This document shows, piece after piece, positions 10,254-19,559 of a DNA stretch of 64,000 nucleotides. The notes under the pieces are model-generated. The model did not search any database. It was not told the origin of the DNA and saw nothing but the letters and a program-made list of their open reading frames with translations. Position numbers and translations under genes: made by a program. The DNA comes from Lamellibrachia columna (Eukaryota > Annelida > Polychaeta > Sabellida > Siboglinidae), in NCBI GenBank assembly GCA_963662155.1, contig OY759268.1, forward strand, positions 10,124,935 through 10,188,934. The letters run 5' to 3'. How positions within the stretch are numbered: the first letter of the stretch is position 1; each line of letters begins with the position of its first letter.

Positions 10254-11546
10254 TCATTGGCAACAAGCGGACAGTTTCACACGCATCTGCCGATAGAACT
10301 GTCGTACGTCTTTCCGGAATAAAGCGCTGGCGACGCCGTAGATAAACGGGTTGACAACAGAGTTTACAACTATTAATCGCTGCAATACCTCTGGAATGGG
10401 AATTGCAAGTTGATCCAACGACGATGGCAGCCAGCAGAACACGAATACAATCGTTATGATGAATAGCAATGCAACATTTGCATTGGTATTTGATTGTTTC
10501 GCAAGTGTTTTGGTTGTAGTCGTCAGAGGAGCTGATGTCCCTGCACCAGGAATGGTCGTACGTCTGCTCGCAATAACCGACGTTTCTTCAACCTTTGTGA
10601 ACACATTCGAAGGCCCCATACCAATGGGACTAGCAACGTCATCCACTGCTGTGATTATTTTCACTTTCGTTGTAACATTTGAAGAACCCAGATCAACGAC
10701 ACATAAAGCGTTCTCAACTGATCTGATTTGGTTCATTTTAGTTGTCACATTTGAAGGTCCTGTATTTGGTTGGCGGCTCTGCGTATTATTGAACACACGG
10801 GAAGACCCCGGTTCAGTCGGGCATGAATCGTGTTCTGACGTCCCGTGTAAAACAGCGACCTGGTTTCGCGAGGATCGTGCCCTCACTAGCAGCGTAACCG
10901 CCATCAATATATACAAAGTCGTCATTGTGGATATGCACACTAGAGCCACACATGAATTATACACTCGTCTGAACTGGTCGTATCTATAAAGCTTCGCAAC
11001 AGTATTCACTGATGTGCCTACAACTGCAGTCACAGCAATGATAATCAAAGCCTTTTTCGCTCGCTGTGCGTTCACGTTGAACGAGTGTGGACGTCTGACT
11101 GCCACAAAACGCTCGATCGACACAAACACCAGAAGAAAAGACGAGAACAAGATCGACAGATTGATGACATAGAGTATTGCCTCCCTTTTCACCAAGTCTT
11201 TCTGCGTTGCACTAAGGACGATTCCACAGACACAGACGGACGAATCAGCGACGGCCAGTGCAAACATGTACACTCGCGTTGATGTTGTCATCTTTCGGAC
11301 ATAAACTGCTATTACAAGCAGATTGCCCGGCAATCCCAGCACACAGAGGAGGAAGGCAACAATAACAACATCCTCTGTATATTTTGATTTACTGGAATCG
11401 AATGTAACATTTAAGACATTCTGCAGAAAAACTGTGCCGTTGGTCACGTTGGATGTATTCCCAAACTCCATGTTGACGGCTGGCTCGCAGCTGAAGATTA
11501 CACTGCGCGGATTGTGACACCATTGGCCAGTTACCTGTAACATCAT
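10254..11546 (-). CDS. GPCR-A1: intronless class A (rhodopsin-like) GPCR
   Basis: A 430-codon uninterrupted frame encoding a plasma-membrane receptor; the ligand is not predictable. In order: an N-terminal tail with N-x-T/S sites (NTS, NVT, NGT, NVT at 30-48); TM1 about 59-83 with LPGN (N75); TM2 about 91-113 with LAVAD (D101); TM3 about 122-147 ending in IERF (the DRY position); TM4 165-184; TM5 196-222; a long third loop 223-355; TM6 356-378 with FVFCWLP; TM7 with NPFIY (399-403); a short helix-8 tail ending in a Cys pair. The third loop has three 24-residue repeats starting at 263, 287 and 311. No Cys is at 3.25, no Trp at 4.50 and no Pro in TM5, which is unusual for class A. Met26 (ATG at 11,471) has the better start context (gtcaacATGg in all paralogs), so residues 1-25 may be 5' leader; a CAG/GTAACT donor-like site lies within them. 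About 90% identical to A2. Membership of class A is certain; the subfamily is not. Confidence 0.92.
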   Translation of the reverse strand: MMLQVTGQWCHNPRSVIFSCEPAVNMEFGNTSNVTNGTVFLQNVLNVTFDSSKSKYTEDVVIVAFLLCVLGLPGNLLVIAVYVRKMTTSTRVYMFALAVADSSVCVCGIVLSATQKDLVKREAILYVINLSILFSSFLLVFVSIERFVAVRRPHSFNVNAQRAKKALIIIAVTAVVGTSVNTVAKLYRYDQFRRVYNSCVALVCISTMTTLYILMAVTLLVRARSSRNQVAVLHGTSEHDSCPTEPGSSRVFNNTQSRQPNTGPSNVTTKMNQIRSVENALCVVDLGSSNVTTKVKIITAVDDVASPIGMGPSNVFTKVEETSVIASRRTTIPGAGTSAPLTTTTKTLAKQSNTNANVALLFIITIVFVFCWLPSSLDQLAIPIPEVLQRLIVVNSVVNPFIYGVASALFRKDVRQFYRQMRVKLSACCQ

Positions 11547-12385
11547 TAGTTGATATGAAGCTTGTATGCGCTAGACAGTAAACAAGAATATGTTGACTTC
11601 CCAGAGCACATTCCATTTAATCCCACCTACAGAAACTACATAAATTATGTAAAAAATGCAAGATCAAGGCACACTATTAGTGTACACGTCCAAGCGCACA
11701 TTCAAGCGCACATGCAATTTACGATAATTTATCGGTAGCGTGTGGGTCATTTTGAATGATTTTGTGCAGGTGTTAAGATATTTACTGTATCAAGACTGCG
11801 TTTCATCGGTTAATGAAATACAGAATATATTGAAGTTGGCTGCCCAATGACGTTGTAACAAGCAGTCCATATTAACGCCGATTTTTCGGGTGTATTTATA
11901 AGTACTATTTCCAACAAAACAGCACGACAGGACAGTGGATTATTCGGTTATTGTCACATGTTTATGTGCAGCGAACTGCATTGCACCTGCTAGGACCTAA
12001 TCTGCATATTACACGGGTGCATAATCGATAGATTAACTCTCAAGAGATCGACTAACGCCTGTTATATCGAAGCTGATGCGTATGCATATATGCGAACGTT
12101 GTTCAACGATTACTGTTGTTCAAATAAATGTTTTGTTGCGGTTTCAAGCAACATTGTTGAAACTGTTCTACAAATGTATTTATTTATTTATGAACTGTTG
12201 CCACCTGGGGGCGTCGACATGAACGATTGGAATTGATGAAGTTCATAAATAAATTAATGACGTTTATTTCAACACAAATAAGCAAACCAGAACATTACGT
12301 TCGAGTTAGTAATGTCATATTATATGTTTTAAAGGCTAAGAAGGACGAATATTATTAATAGTACTTACCCTATCGGAATACTTGT

Positions 12386-12389
<4 letters not shown>
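11547..12389 (-). promoter_or_regulatory. Conserved upstream region of GPCR-A1
   Basis: This 0.85-kb region is conserved with 30,521-31,380 and 55,958-56,800, including the string atttacgataatttatcggt, whereas sequence further out is mosaic. On the minus strand a TATAAATA lies at about 11,890-11,899 and is kept as TATAAATG in A2 but lost in A3. It is a candidate core promoter, giving a 5' leader of about 300-400 bases. No start site is proven. A CTCF-like site lies further upstream at 12,200-12,213. Confidence 0.4.
12200..12213 (+). promoter_or_regulatory. CTCF-like motif between GPCR-A1 and GPCR-B1
   Basis: GCCACCTGGGGGCG differs from the core of the conserved bilaterian CTCF consensus by one base. 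Identical in module 2 (31,168-31,181) and one further change in module 3 (56,600-56,613), each about 645-655 bases upstream of the GPCR-A ORF. Confidence 0.45.
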
Positions 12390-12426
<37 letters not shown>

Positions 12427-12990
12427 TGTTTCTTTATTTTATTCTAGAAGGAGCACACGTCGACCAGTTGCTGCCATTGTATACCGACCCGCTTCAAGAG
12501 GACCGGGCATATATTTTTATTTAGTCGATTTTCCAACGATGTGAACTTTATTTGTAACACTAATTTATAATATATACTAAAGGATCATTGGAATATTTGC
12601 GGAAGTTGTATATAGTTTTGTTAGTCTTTGTTGTGGTAGTGTCACGAAAACACTTGCGAAATGTAAACGAAGTGGAAGGCCGACAACAGTAAACTTCTCT
12701 TTGAACACGGGAAGTCTCAATACAATAACAAAAAGCAACGACATTTAATATACATTATCGGACACGAGTGATATTGAGGCCGTCGATGGCATCGCGGACG
12801 GAGCAGCATTTTATGCGAGGACGATTTATTGGAAGCGGACAACATAAATATTATCAATACGCTAGCAAATAGGAATTACCGGAATGTTTACACTATGGTT
12901 ATTTCGTATATTATATATTATATCAAAATAATTATAGTTAGTGAACAGCTTATTATATTGTTATGACAATAATACGCAATGAGTGATTGA
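12390..12990 (+). repeat. (TA)n plus dispersed repeat R2, copy 2
   Basis: (TA)16 at 12,390-12,421, then R2 from about 12,440 (gaaggagcacacgtcgacca) to 12,990 (gagtgattgacgg). At that point it passes directly into the GPCR-B1 leader (ttttctcttcag). In copies 1 and 4 R2 continues further, so here its right part is missing. Confidence 0.7.
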
Positions 12991-13378
12991 CGGTTTTCTC
13001 TTCAGCCTAAAGGGGTTGACGAAATTTTGGTCGTTTTCAGTCGCGTCGCGAACGCAGTTTGTGAATTGTCGTGATGTCGTAAGGCTCGAGAGTTACGTGA
13101 AACGTCTGCCGAGCGAAGTTTTTGACGTTCGTCTTTATGCATCCACTCTCCTTTCGATACATATACATTGTGTATGATTGACTAACAACGAACAGTCAAC
13201 ATGGATTCGATTAACACTTCCTACTGAACCAACGATTTAAGTTTTCTGCAGAATTACATCTCGAATTTGACGGCGAACAACGCTACACAGCCGGTGGATG
13301 TCCACAGTGTTACCGTGTGTGCTTTGTGTACGCCAGGTCTGCCAGCCAACCTGCTTGTAATTTGTGTAACCAACCTTT
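12991..13378 (+). pseudogene. GPCR-B1 pseudogene, 5' part (leader, N-terminus, start of TM1)
   Basis: Leader 12,991-13,200 is conserved with 32,778-32,984 and 57,411-57,599 and begins with a splice-acceptor-like ttttctcttcag. ATG is at 13,201. The frame reads MDSINTSY, a TGA where the partners have Trp, then an N-glycosylation-rich tail (NLT, NAT) and CTPGLPANLLVI, the TM1 start with the GLPxN motif of class A GPCRs. The frame ends where a CR1 element is inserted (13,379). The remainder resumes at 15,338. It belongs to a different subfamily from GPCR-A and is transcribed away from it. Confidence 0.85.
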
Positions 13379-13661
13379 AACAAGATTTAACAAGATTTGC
13401 CATCCAAGCCAAAGGCCCAGATGGCAAGTGCACAAGGAAGCCATTGGCTTATCGAGAGTCCAACAATGTTCACCTACTTATAACCCGCCCTCCTGATATA
13501 TGTGTCAACCTTGTTTTTTAAACATATTCACGCTGCTAGCAGTTACACAATCTGTAGACAGTTTGTTCCATTCATTTATTGTCCTTTGTGAGAACGAGTG
13601 CTTCCTGATGTCCAATCTACATTGATCCTTTACTAATTTTACCTCATGTCCTCTAGTTCTG

Positions 13662-14726
13662 CTATCCTTCTTGAGTGAGAAAAAACATATTTCTATAAAT
13701 ATTTTCATACCCATTCAATATCTTAAAAACTTCAATCTGATCTCCTCTTAACCTCCTTGTCTCTAGAGTTGTTAAACCACATTCTTTCAGGCGTTCTTCA
13801 TAACTAAGGTCTCTCAGTTCTGGAATCATTTTAGTTGCTCTCCTTTGTATGCGTTCAAGCGTATCTATATCCTTCTTACGATATGGTCTCCATGCTTGTA
13901 TACAGTATTCTAAATGAGGTATAACTATTGCTTTATAAAGAGGTATAATTAACTTTTTTCCCTTGTATGTTATGTTTCTTCTAATCAATCCAAGAATTTG
14001 ATTACCCTTTGAAGCTGCAATACCACACTGCTCTGAAACTTTCATATCAGCGCTTATTGTAACTCCTAAGTCCTTTTCTTTTACAGTAGTACCCAGAACA
14101 GTATCTCCCATTTTATAGTTTACATTCAAGTTCCTATGTCCTGTATGTAGGCATTTACATTTCCCAAAATTGAACAACATCTGCCATTTCTCAGACCATT
14201 TCACTAATCTGTCTAGATCGTTTTGTAAATGTTGTTTATCACCATCAGTATTAACCTTTCTAAACAGTTTTGTGTCATCCGCAAATTTCAATACGTTACT
14301 TGTTATACTGTCGTCCAAGTCATTGATATAAATTAAGAATAATATAGGTCCTAATACTGATCCTTGAGGTACCCCACTCAAAACCGATTTCCAATTTGAA
14401 ACTTCTCCATCTACTATAACTCGTTGTCTTCTGTCAGTCAGCCATTGTTCTATCCAGTCAGTTATGCTATCCCCGATACCATGGGCTTTTAACTTAAGTA
14501 GTAATCTTTGATGTGGCACTTTGTCAAAAGCTTTCTGAAAATCTAAGTAGATAATATCTACTGGCGATCCCACGTCTATCCACTTAGTGATTTCTTCCAA
14601 AAAACATAACATATTTGTTAAGCATGACCTAGCTTTAAGGAATCCATGTTGAGATGAATTTAATTCCACCATATGGTCTTTAATTAACCTTTCTAATAAT
14701 TTACAAATCACTGACGTTAAACTCAC
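13662..14726 (-). CDS. CR1-like reverse transcriptase fragment (ORF2)
   Basis: 354-codon open frame of the target-primed reverse transcriptase. Core motifs are visible: HGFLKARSC (27-35), LDFQKAFDKVPH (61-72), [11 protein letters not shown] (117-127), the catalytic FADD (148-151), and the C-terminal YKAIVIPHLEYC and ERIQRRATKM segments. The endonuclease is absent and the frame lacks its natural C-terminus because of an indel near 13,685, so it cannot be autonomous. Minus strand, inside the GPCR-B1 pseudogene. Confidence 0.88.
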   Translation of the reverse strand: MSLTSVICKLLERLIKDHMVELNSSQHGFLKARSCLTNMLCFLEEITKWIDVGSPVDIIYLDFQKAFDKVPHQRLLLKLKAHGIGDSITDWIEQWLTDRRQRVIVDGEVSNWKSVLSGVPQGSVLGPILFLIYINDLDDSITSNVLKFADDTKLFRKVNTDGDKQHLQNDLDRLVKWSEKWQMLFNFGKCKCLHTGHRNLNVNYKMGDTVLGTTVKEKDLGVTISADMKVSEQCGIAASKGNQILGLIRRNITYKGKKLIIPLYKAIVIPHLEYCIQAWRPYRKKDIDTLERIQRRATKMIPELRDLSYEERLKECGLTTLETRRLRGDQIEVFKILNGYENIYRNMFFLTQEG

Positions 14727-14818
14727 TGGTCTGTAATTCTCTGACTTATTTCTCGAACCCTTTTTAAATAATGGTATGATGTTTGCTTCTTTCCATTCAA
14801 ACAGAACAACTCCCTCTT

Positions 14819-15322
14819 TTAATGATAATTGAATACTCTTGCAAGTGGTATACTGATTTGTTCTACTGTTTCCATTAGTAATTTTGGAGGAATTCCATCC
14901 TCTCCCGGTGATTTGTTATCCTTCATTGCCTTTATTTTCTTAGCTACCAATTCTGGGGTTACAACTAACGGACCTAAATAGTCAGATTTAGCCCCCTGAA
15001 ATTTAGCATCAGCAACTGGTAATGAACTAATATCTTCTTTGGTAAACACTGAACTGAAGTAACCATTTAGGTCTTCCGCCATTAAAAACCCCTGTGATAT
15101 TATATTTCCAGCACTGTCTTGTAGAGGTCCAACCTTGTCTTGTACGTTTTGTTTACTCCTGACATATGCATAAAAACTCTTGCTGTCATTTTTTATGTTA
15201 CATGCTAGTTTTTGCTCATAGCTTCTTTTAGATTGTCTGATTTCAGTTGTAGCTGCATTAAGTGCCTCTTTGTATTTTGCATAGTCTTCGTCCTTTCTGG
15301 TACGCCTATAAACCCTCCACAT
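14819..15322 (-). CDS. CR1-like ORF2, linker and start of RT (fragment)
   Basis: 167 codons: basic helical linker (RRTRKDEDYAKYKEAL), then FYAYVRSKQ and SPGEDGIPPKLL, which lead into the RT domain. It ends at a frameshift just before the RT frame 13,662-14,726. The Met used is internal to the original ORF2, since the element is truncated here. Confidence 0.8.
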   Translation of the reverse strand: MWRVYRRTRKDEDYAKYKEALNAATTEIRQSKRSYEQKLACNIKNDSKSFYAYVRSKQNVQDKVGPLQDSAGNIISQGFLMAEDLNGYFSSVFTKEDISSLPVADAKFQGAKSDYLGPLVVTPELVAKKIKAMKDNKSPGEDGIPPKLLMETVEQISIPLARVFNYH

Positions 15323-15337
15323 TTTATTTTATTTACA

Positions 15338-15735
15338 CTGGCTGTAGCTGATTCAGACGTCTGTTTTTGTGGACTCGTCTTTAAAACGGTGGACTTGTTG
15401 ATAGTGAATGTTGCCAAGTATCCTGTGGATATAGTACTCACCGTATCGATGTTTGTTCTAGTGTTTGCTTCGATCGAGCGCCTTGTTCCGGCATCGAGCG
15501 AAGTTGTCTCTCCGTTGGGGTGGGTTCGATTACACACCCAGCAGTGACGACAGCGGCAATATCATATGTCATGTGTGAAATTTGCAGAAGTTTGGAATAT
15601 GTTGAGGCAGTGCTAATAGCCTGTGTGCAACAGCGATCAATTGCCAAATTGGTCGAATCGACTGTTATGTTGTAGCGCACCTTTGTTGATGTTAATGTGT
15701 TGCTATGATTGACAGGGAGTCGTGACCTTTTATCA
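15338..15735 (+). pseudogene. GPCR-B1 pseudogene, 3' part (TM2 to about TM5)
   Basis: Continues GPCR-B1 after the CR1 insertion: LAVADSDVCFCGLVF (TM2, with the class A LAVAD motif), then VLTVSMFVLVFASIERL (TM3 with an ERL in the DRY position). A deletion of about 30 bases relative to 33,335-33,362 shifts the frame. The TM4/TM5 region is recognisable only by alignment to GPCR-B2. Transcription would be plus. Confidence 0.8.
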
Positions 15736-15869
15736 AAGCTCAACTTGTGAGTGGCGCTAGTCAATATGTAGATAATATGTAGATAGTAGATAAGTCGGGT
15801 GAGTAATGAACAGGTCTCCCAGGGGATGCAACGTGTAAAGTGCATAGTTGGAAACCATATTATATAAGA

Positions 15870-16140
15870 ACACACTTTTTAATTGTCTACGGCGTACGCC
15901 TATATCATACTATGAAATATGTGTTTGAGATGTAATTTTACAGCACGAACATACACATCAATATATATTTAACTATTTCGTATTGCGACATTAGCGTGTT
16001 CGTAATATATTTTGTGTTGTTTGGATATACATTTGGAAGTTTTTGCCTCAGTCGACGTGATGATTGCAATGGTAATTATATATTTTACTAATTTATATTG
16101 AATAAGAATTAACAACGTGAAACAACAATATTAATGTTGG
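15870..16140 (+). pseudogene. Decayed copy of the two-TM ORF at 33,941
   Basis: Aligns with 33,850-34,130 (shared ttaattgtctacggcgtacg and acaacgtgaaacaacaatat). The frame that is open at 33,941-34,126 is interrupted here by a stop, and about 20 bases are missing. It probably represents the 3' part of the GPCR-B unit. Confidence 0.5.
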
Positions 16141-16290
16141 TAAACACCAATGTATATAAAATGTGTAAAACAAAAATTTTACTTAGTATATAATTAAACG
16201 AAACGAACGATTAAAAATAACAAAAACTGTTTCAATGATTGAAGTAAAAAAAAATAGTTTGTATGTATATTAATATATATGGTCATGCTG

Positions 16291-16294
<4 letters not shown>

Positions 16295-16379
<85 letters not shown>
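16295..16379. repeat. (TA)n microsatellite
   Basis: About 42 TA units. The position corresponds to the (TA)n at 34,292-34,417 downstream of GPCR-B2. Confidence 0.95.
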
Positions 16380-16382
<3 letters not shown>

Positions 16383-16394
16383 CATTTCAACAAG

Positions 16395-16850
16395 GAAGAA
16401 AATCCTGACTTTTAAGCATTTCGATTTTCACTTCAGTTAATGCTGTTACAAGCATGAACTAATTTAATAGTTTGTCTAGTAAAAAAACTACAAATTAAAG
16501 TTCCACAAACGAGCTAGCATGTTGCAGTGGATTCTAGGTAGGTTTTGGCTTTTCGCAAAATTAATTAGAAATGAGACTAACACAACATTTAATTGATTAA
16601 GCTCTTCCAATCTGGGCGACACGTCGAGAAACAATTGAAGCGCCTAACATTTTTTTTAAACGGGAAAGCCATATAATACGCGGCTGTAGATTCGTCTGCT
16701 GGGCGTCATTTAGTAATTATCTCAAATGTCAAATTCGTTTGTACAAAACATAAAATATACTTAACTGAAACAGTGAGAAACTGGCTATTAAAGACAACGT
16801 TAAGCGCTCCATCAAGCATCAACAAAGTGTGCGTAAAAATCACTGTCGGG
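16395..16850 (-). pseudogene. Block R6, copy 1, with decayed exon
   Basis: Aligns with 37,740-38,200 and 58,555-59,010. Minus-strand residues LTNLTFEIIT and the AAYYM segment are recognisable, but the 5' half of the exon is deleted (the match stops at 16,842) and frames are broken. See 37,928-38,303 for the intact version. Between 16,850 and 17,014 the sequence matches 38,610-38,790. Confidence 0.55.
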
Positions 16851-17082
16851 TCGGCATAATTTTATTTCTTTTACATTACCTTTTCCACGAAAAACAATTA
16901 ACTCCTCCCTTCGGTATAATTTGTTAGTTCTTATATTACTGTCATGGTAACGATATTAGTATTATCACATCAATGTTCTTCCATGCCTTGGTAATTGGTG
17001 CTGCCAGTCAATATGCGTTAAGCATAAATTATTAAATTCATCTCAACATGGATTCCTTAAAGCGAGGTCATGCTTAACAAAT

Positions 17083-17763
17083 ATGTTATGTTTTTTGGAA
17101 GAAATCACTAAGTGGATAGACGTGGGATCGCCAGTAGATATTGTCTACTTAGATTTTCAGAAAGCTTTTGACAAAGTGCCACATCAAAGATTACTACTTA
17201 AATTAAAAGCCCATGGTATCGGGGACAGCATAACTGACTGGATAGAACAATGGCTGACTGACAGAAGACAACGAGTTGTAGTAGATGGAGAAGTTTCAAA
17301 TTGGAAATCGGTTTTGAGTGGGGTACCTCAAGGATCAGTATTAGGACCTATATTATTCTTAATTTATATCAATGACTTGGACGACAGTATAACAAGTAAC
17401 GTACTGAAATTTGCGGATGACACAAAACTGTTTAGAAAGGTTAATACTGATGGTGATAAACAACATTTACAAAACGATCTAGACAGATTAGTGAAATGGT
17501 CTGAGAAATGGCAGATGTTGTTCAATTTTGGGAAATGTAAATGCCTACATACAGGACATAGGAATTTGAATGTAAACTATAAAATGGGAGATACTGTTCT
17601 GGGTACTACTGTAAAAGAAAAGGACTTAGGAGTTACAATAAGCGCTGATATGAAAGTTTCAGAGCAGTGTGGTATTGCAGCTTCAAAGGGTAATCAAATT
17701 CTTGGATTGATTAGAAGAAACATAACATACAAGGGAAAAAAAGTTAATTATACCTCTTTATAA
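17083..17763 (+). CDS. CR1-like reverse transcriptase fragment
   Basis: 226 codons, from the segment before LDFQKAFD through [11 protein letters not shown] and FADD to ITYKGKK, where an extra A in a homopolymer shifts the frame. Almost identical to the minus-strand frame at 13,662-14,726. Non-autonomous fragment. Confidence 0.88.
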   Translation: MLCFLEEITKWIDVGSPVDIVYLDFQKAFDKVPHQRLLLKLKAHGIGDSITDWIEQWLTDRRQRVVVDGEVSNWKSVLSGVPQGSVLGPILFLIYINDLDDSITSNVLKFADDTKLFRKVNTDGDKQHLQNDLDRLVKWSEKWQMLFNFGKCKCLHTGHRNLNVNYKMGDTVLGTTVKEKDLGVTISADMKVSEQCGIAASKGNQILGLIRRNITYKGKKVNYTSL

Positions 17764-17866
17764 AGCAATAGTTATACCTCATTTAGAATACTGTATACAA
17801 GCATGGAGACCATATCGTAAGAAAGATATAGATACGCTTGAACGCATACAAAGGAGAGCAACTAAA

Positions 17867-18220
17867 ATGATTCCAGAACTGAGAGACATTAGTTATGAAG
17901 AACGCCTGAAAGAATGTGGTTTAACAACTCTAGAGACAAGGAGGTTAAGAGGAGATCAGATTGAAGTGTTTAAGATATTGCATAGGTATGAAAATATTGA
18001 TAGAAATATGTTTTTCTCACTCAAGAAGGATAGCAGAACTAGAGGACATGAGGTAAAATTAGTAAAGGATCAATGTAGATTGGACATCAGGAAGCACTCG
18101 TTCTCACAGAGGACAATAAATGAATGGAACAAATTGTCTACAGATTGTGTAACTGCTAGCAGCGTGAATATGTTTAAAAACAAGGTTGACACATATCTCA
18201 GGAGGGCGGGTTATAAGTAA
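17867..18220 (+). CDS. CR1-like ORF2 C-terminus
   Basis: 117 codons after the frameshift: MIPELRDISYEERLKECGL, LETRRLRGDQIEVFKIL, then SLKKDSRTRGHEVKLVKDQC and a C-terminal NMFKNKVDTYL before the stop, the usual end of this ORF2. The 3' UTR of about 75 bases and the terminal repeats follow. Confidence 0.85.
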   Translation: MIPELRDISYEERLKECGLTTLETRRLRGDQIEVFKILHRYENIDRNMFFSLKKDSRTRGHEVKLVKDQCRLDIRKHSFSQRTINEWNKLSTDCVTASSVNMFKNKVDTYLRRAGYK

Positions 18221-18319
18221 ATGAACATTGTTGGACTCTCGATAAGCCAATGGCTTCCTTATCCACTTGCCATCTGGGCCTTTGGCTTGGATGGCAAATC
18301 TTGTTAAATCTTGTTAAAT

Positions 18320-19310
18320 ATCGCTATGGCTCCGTGGAATGCAATGTTCGAAATTGCGACATAATATATTACCAATTACAGTAACGTCAAGCGACCCCTT
18401 CCCCTCGTACATATTGCAATGCTGAGCCAGCTGCATATGTGAATAAATGGAGGCATTCTGCTGTAATCCATTGATCGTACATGAACATTGCTTTCCCGTT
18501 GAAACAGACAAGAACAACCTTCATGTCAGCAAATCACTGCGTGCATCTGAAGAAATTATGACATGTTGGTAAGGCTTTGTAAGCGCGATGGAAAGATTTA
18601 ATAAACGCAATCAGAAACATCTTCCAGAAAAAAACGACATAACATGCGAAATTAAGAAGGCCTGTAATTTGCAGTAATTGCTTCAGTGTCACGTTCTTCT
18701 TTGTAAGTACATCATCAGTCAGTGCCCGACATTTAATTAGTTTACCCAGGGGCAGGCGAGCATAAAAATAAGAGTATCGAGTTCAGTGTCACGTCAGAGT
18801 AGTAGAAGGCTGGGAAGTCTTTCCATTGTACATAGGTATTCCTATTAGGCCACACAACGATAGAACATAACGTAGCTTTAACCCAAAAGATTCTTCGGAG
18901 AGCAATATTATCATCAATTCATCAAGCACATGTAGAATGTGAGGTACATGAAGCTGTCGAAGTGCAACCAGTTGATGCGCTGAACTGATAGTTTAAAAAA
19001 ACAAATACAGCTAGATTTAAGGCCCATCGGCAGACTGGTGTGTATATAATAGAGCCCAATGGTGGTGTATAACCCTGAATTGACCAGTGGTATTCTTGGG
19101 GAACAAACATATTGGCGATAAGACAAGATGAGGTATGGGTGCTAATGAGAATGGACTTTATAATAGGCCAGCTGCAACTTCCAAATCAATCTCGGCTTGA
19201 ACAGCTGATGGCTGAGCGAGTTCGGATGACAGATTATACATCCGACTGCTACTAATGAAGCCTTGAAAAAACATGAACGTGTTGACTTCTCAGCACAAAC
19301 AAGCGCAACT
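18320..19310. repeat. Duplicated block R7, copy 1
   Basis: Aligns with 38,790-38,870 and 39,540-40,160 (for example attctgctgtaat and agtagtagaa). The partner has about 650 extra bases (38,880-39,540). No conserved ORF. The Cys/Trp-containing ORF at 18,914-19,126 is not preserved in the other copy. 19,311-19,560 holds nothing I recognise. Confidence 0.65.
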
Positions 19311-19559
19311 TCAAGTTAATTAATATTGATTGTTGTTGGGGTAACCCATCCTGATGGAATATGAGTGAGTGGATGAGGCGGAACGGTTAACGCCGGAGTA
19401 TCTTGAGTTTTGCCCTGGTCGTTTGAAAGAGAAGGAATTATCTTGAGAGGATTGGAAACGGAGACTGTGTGATTGATTGGTGAACGGATGATCAGGCCGA
19501 AAGTTTTGGGACCGAAAAGTATCGCTATTGCAATGCAGCTGTCGCGGGGGAAGCATGGA

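Larger units (their letters stand above)
13379..15337 (-). mobile_element. CR1-like LINE, 5'-truncated, inserted in GPCR-B1
   Basis: 3' end at 13,379 with the terminal 10-bp tandem repeat (aacaagattt twice, seen in inverse); 5' truncated at about 15,335 within the linker between endonuclease and RT. It is nearly identical to the copy at 17.0-18.3k and close to that at 50.7-52.2k, so it is young. It contains a 167-codon linker/RT-start ORF and a 354-codon RT ORF. A missing base near 14,830 (compared with 52,123) separates them. Another indel near 13,685 puts the C-terminal 60 codons in a second frame. Comparison with GPCR-B2 shows that about 45 bases of receptor sequence were lost at the insertion site. 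Confidence 0.9.
17015..18319 (+). mobile_element. CR1-like LINE, 5'-truncated, with identifiable empty site
   Basis: Starts at 17,015 within the RT region and ends with two 10-bp terminal repeats (aaatcttgtt, 18,296-18,315). The flanks gctgccagtcaatat (left) and atcgctatggctccgtgg (right) adjoin directly in the paralogous unfilled block at 38,779-38,809, so 38.79k is the pre-insertion allele of this site. Any target duplication is no more than a few bases. A run of seven A at 17,735 (six in the 13.4k copy) breaks the ORF. Confidence 0.92.

Noticed and set aside
10456..10989. 177-codon plus-strand ORF opposite GPCR-A1 (also 29,316-29,888 and 54,762-55,247)
   Set aside because: Antisense shadow of the receptor's third loop. 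No independent domain; its conservation follows from the sense gene.
15212..15547. 111-codon plus ORF as an independent receptor gene
   Set aside because: Chimera of antisense CR1 sequence and the GPCR-B1 TM2-TM3 segment; its Met lies inside the retroelement.
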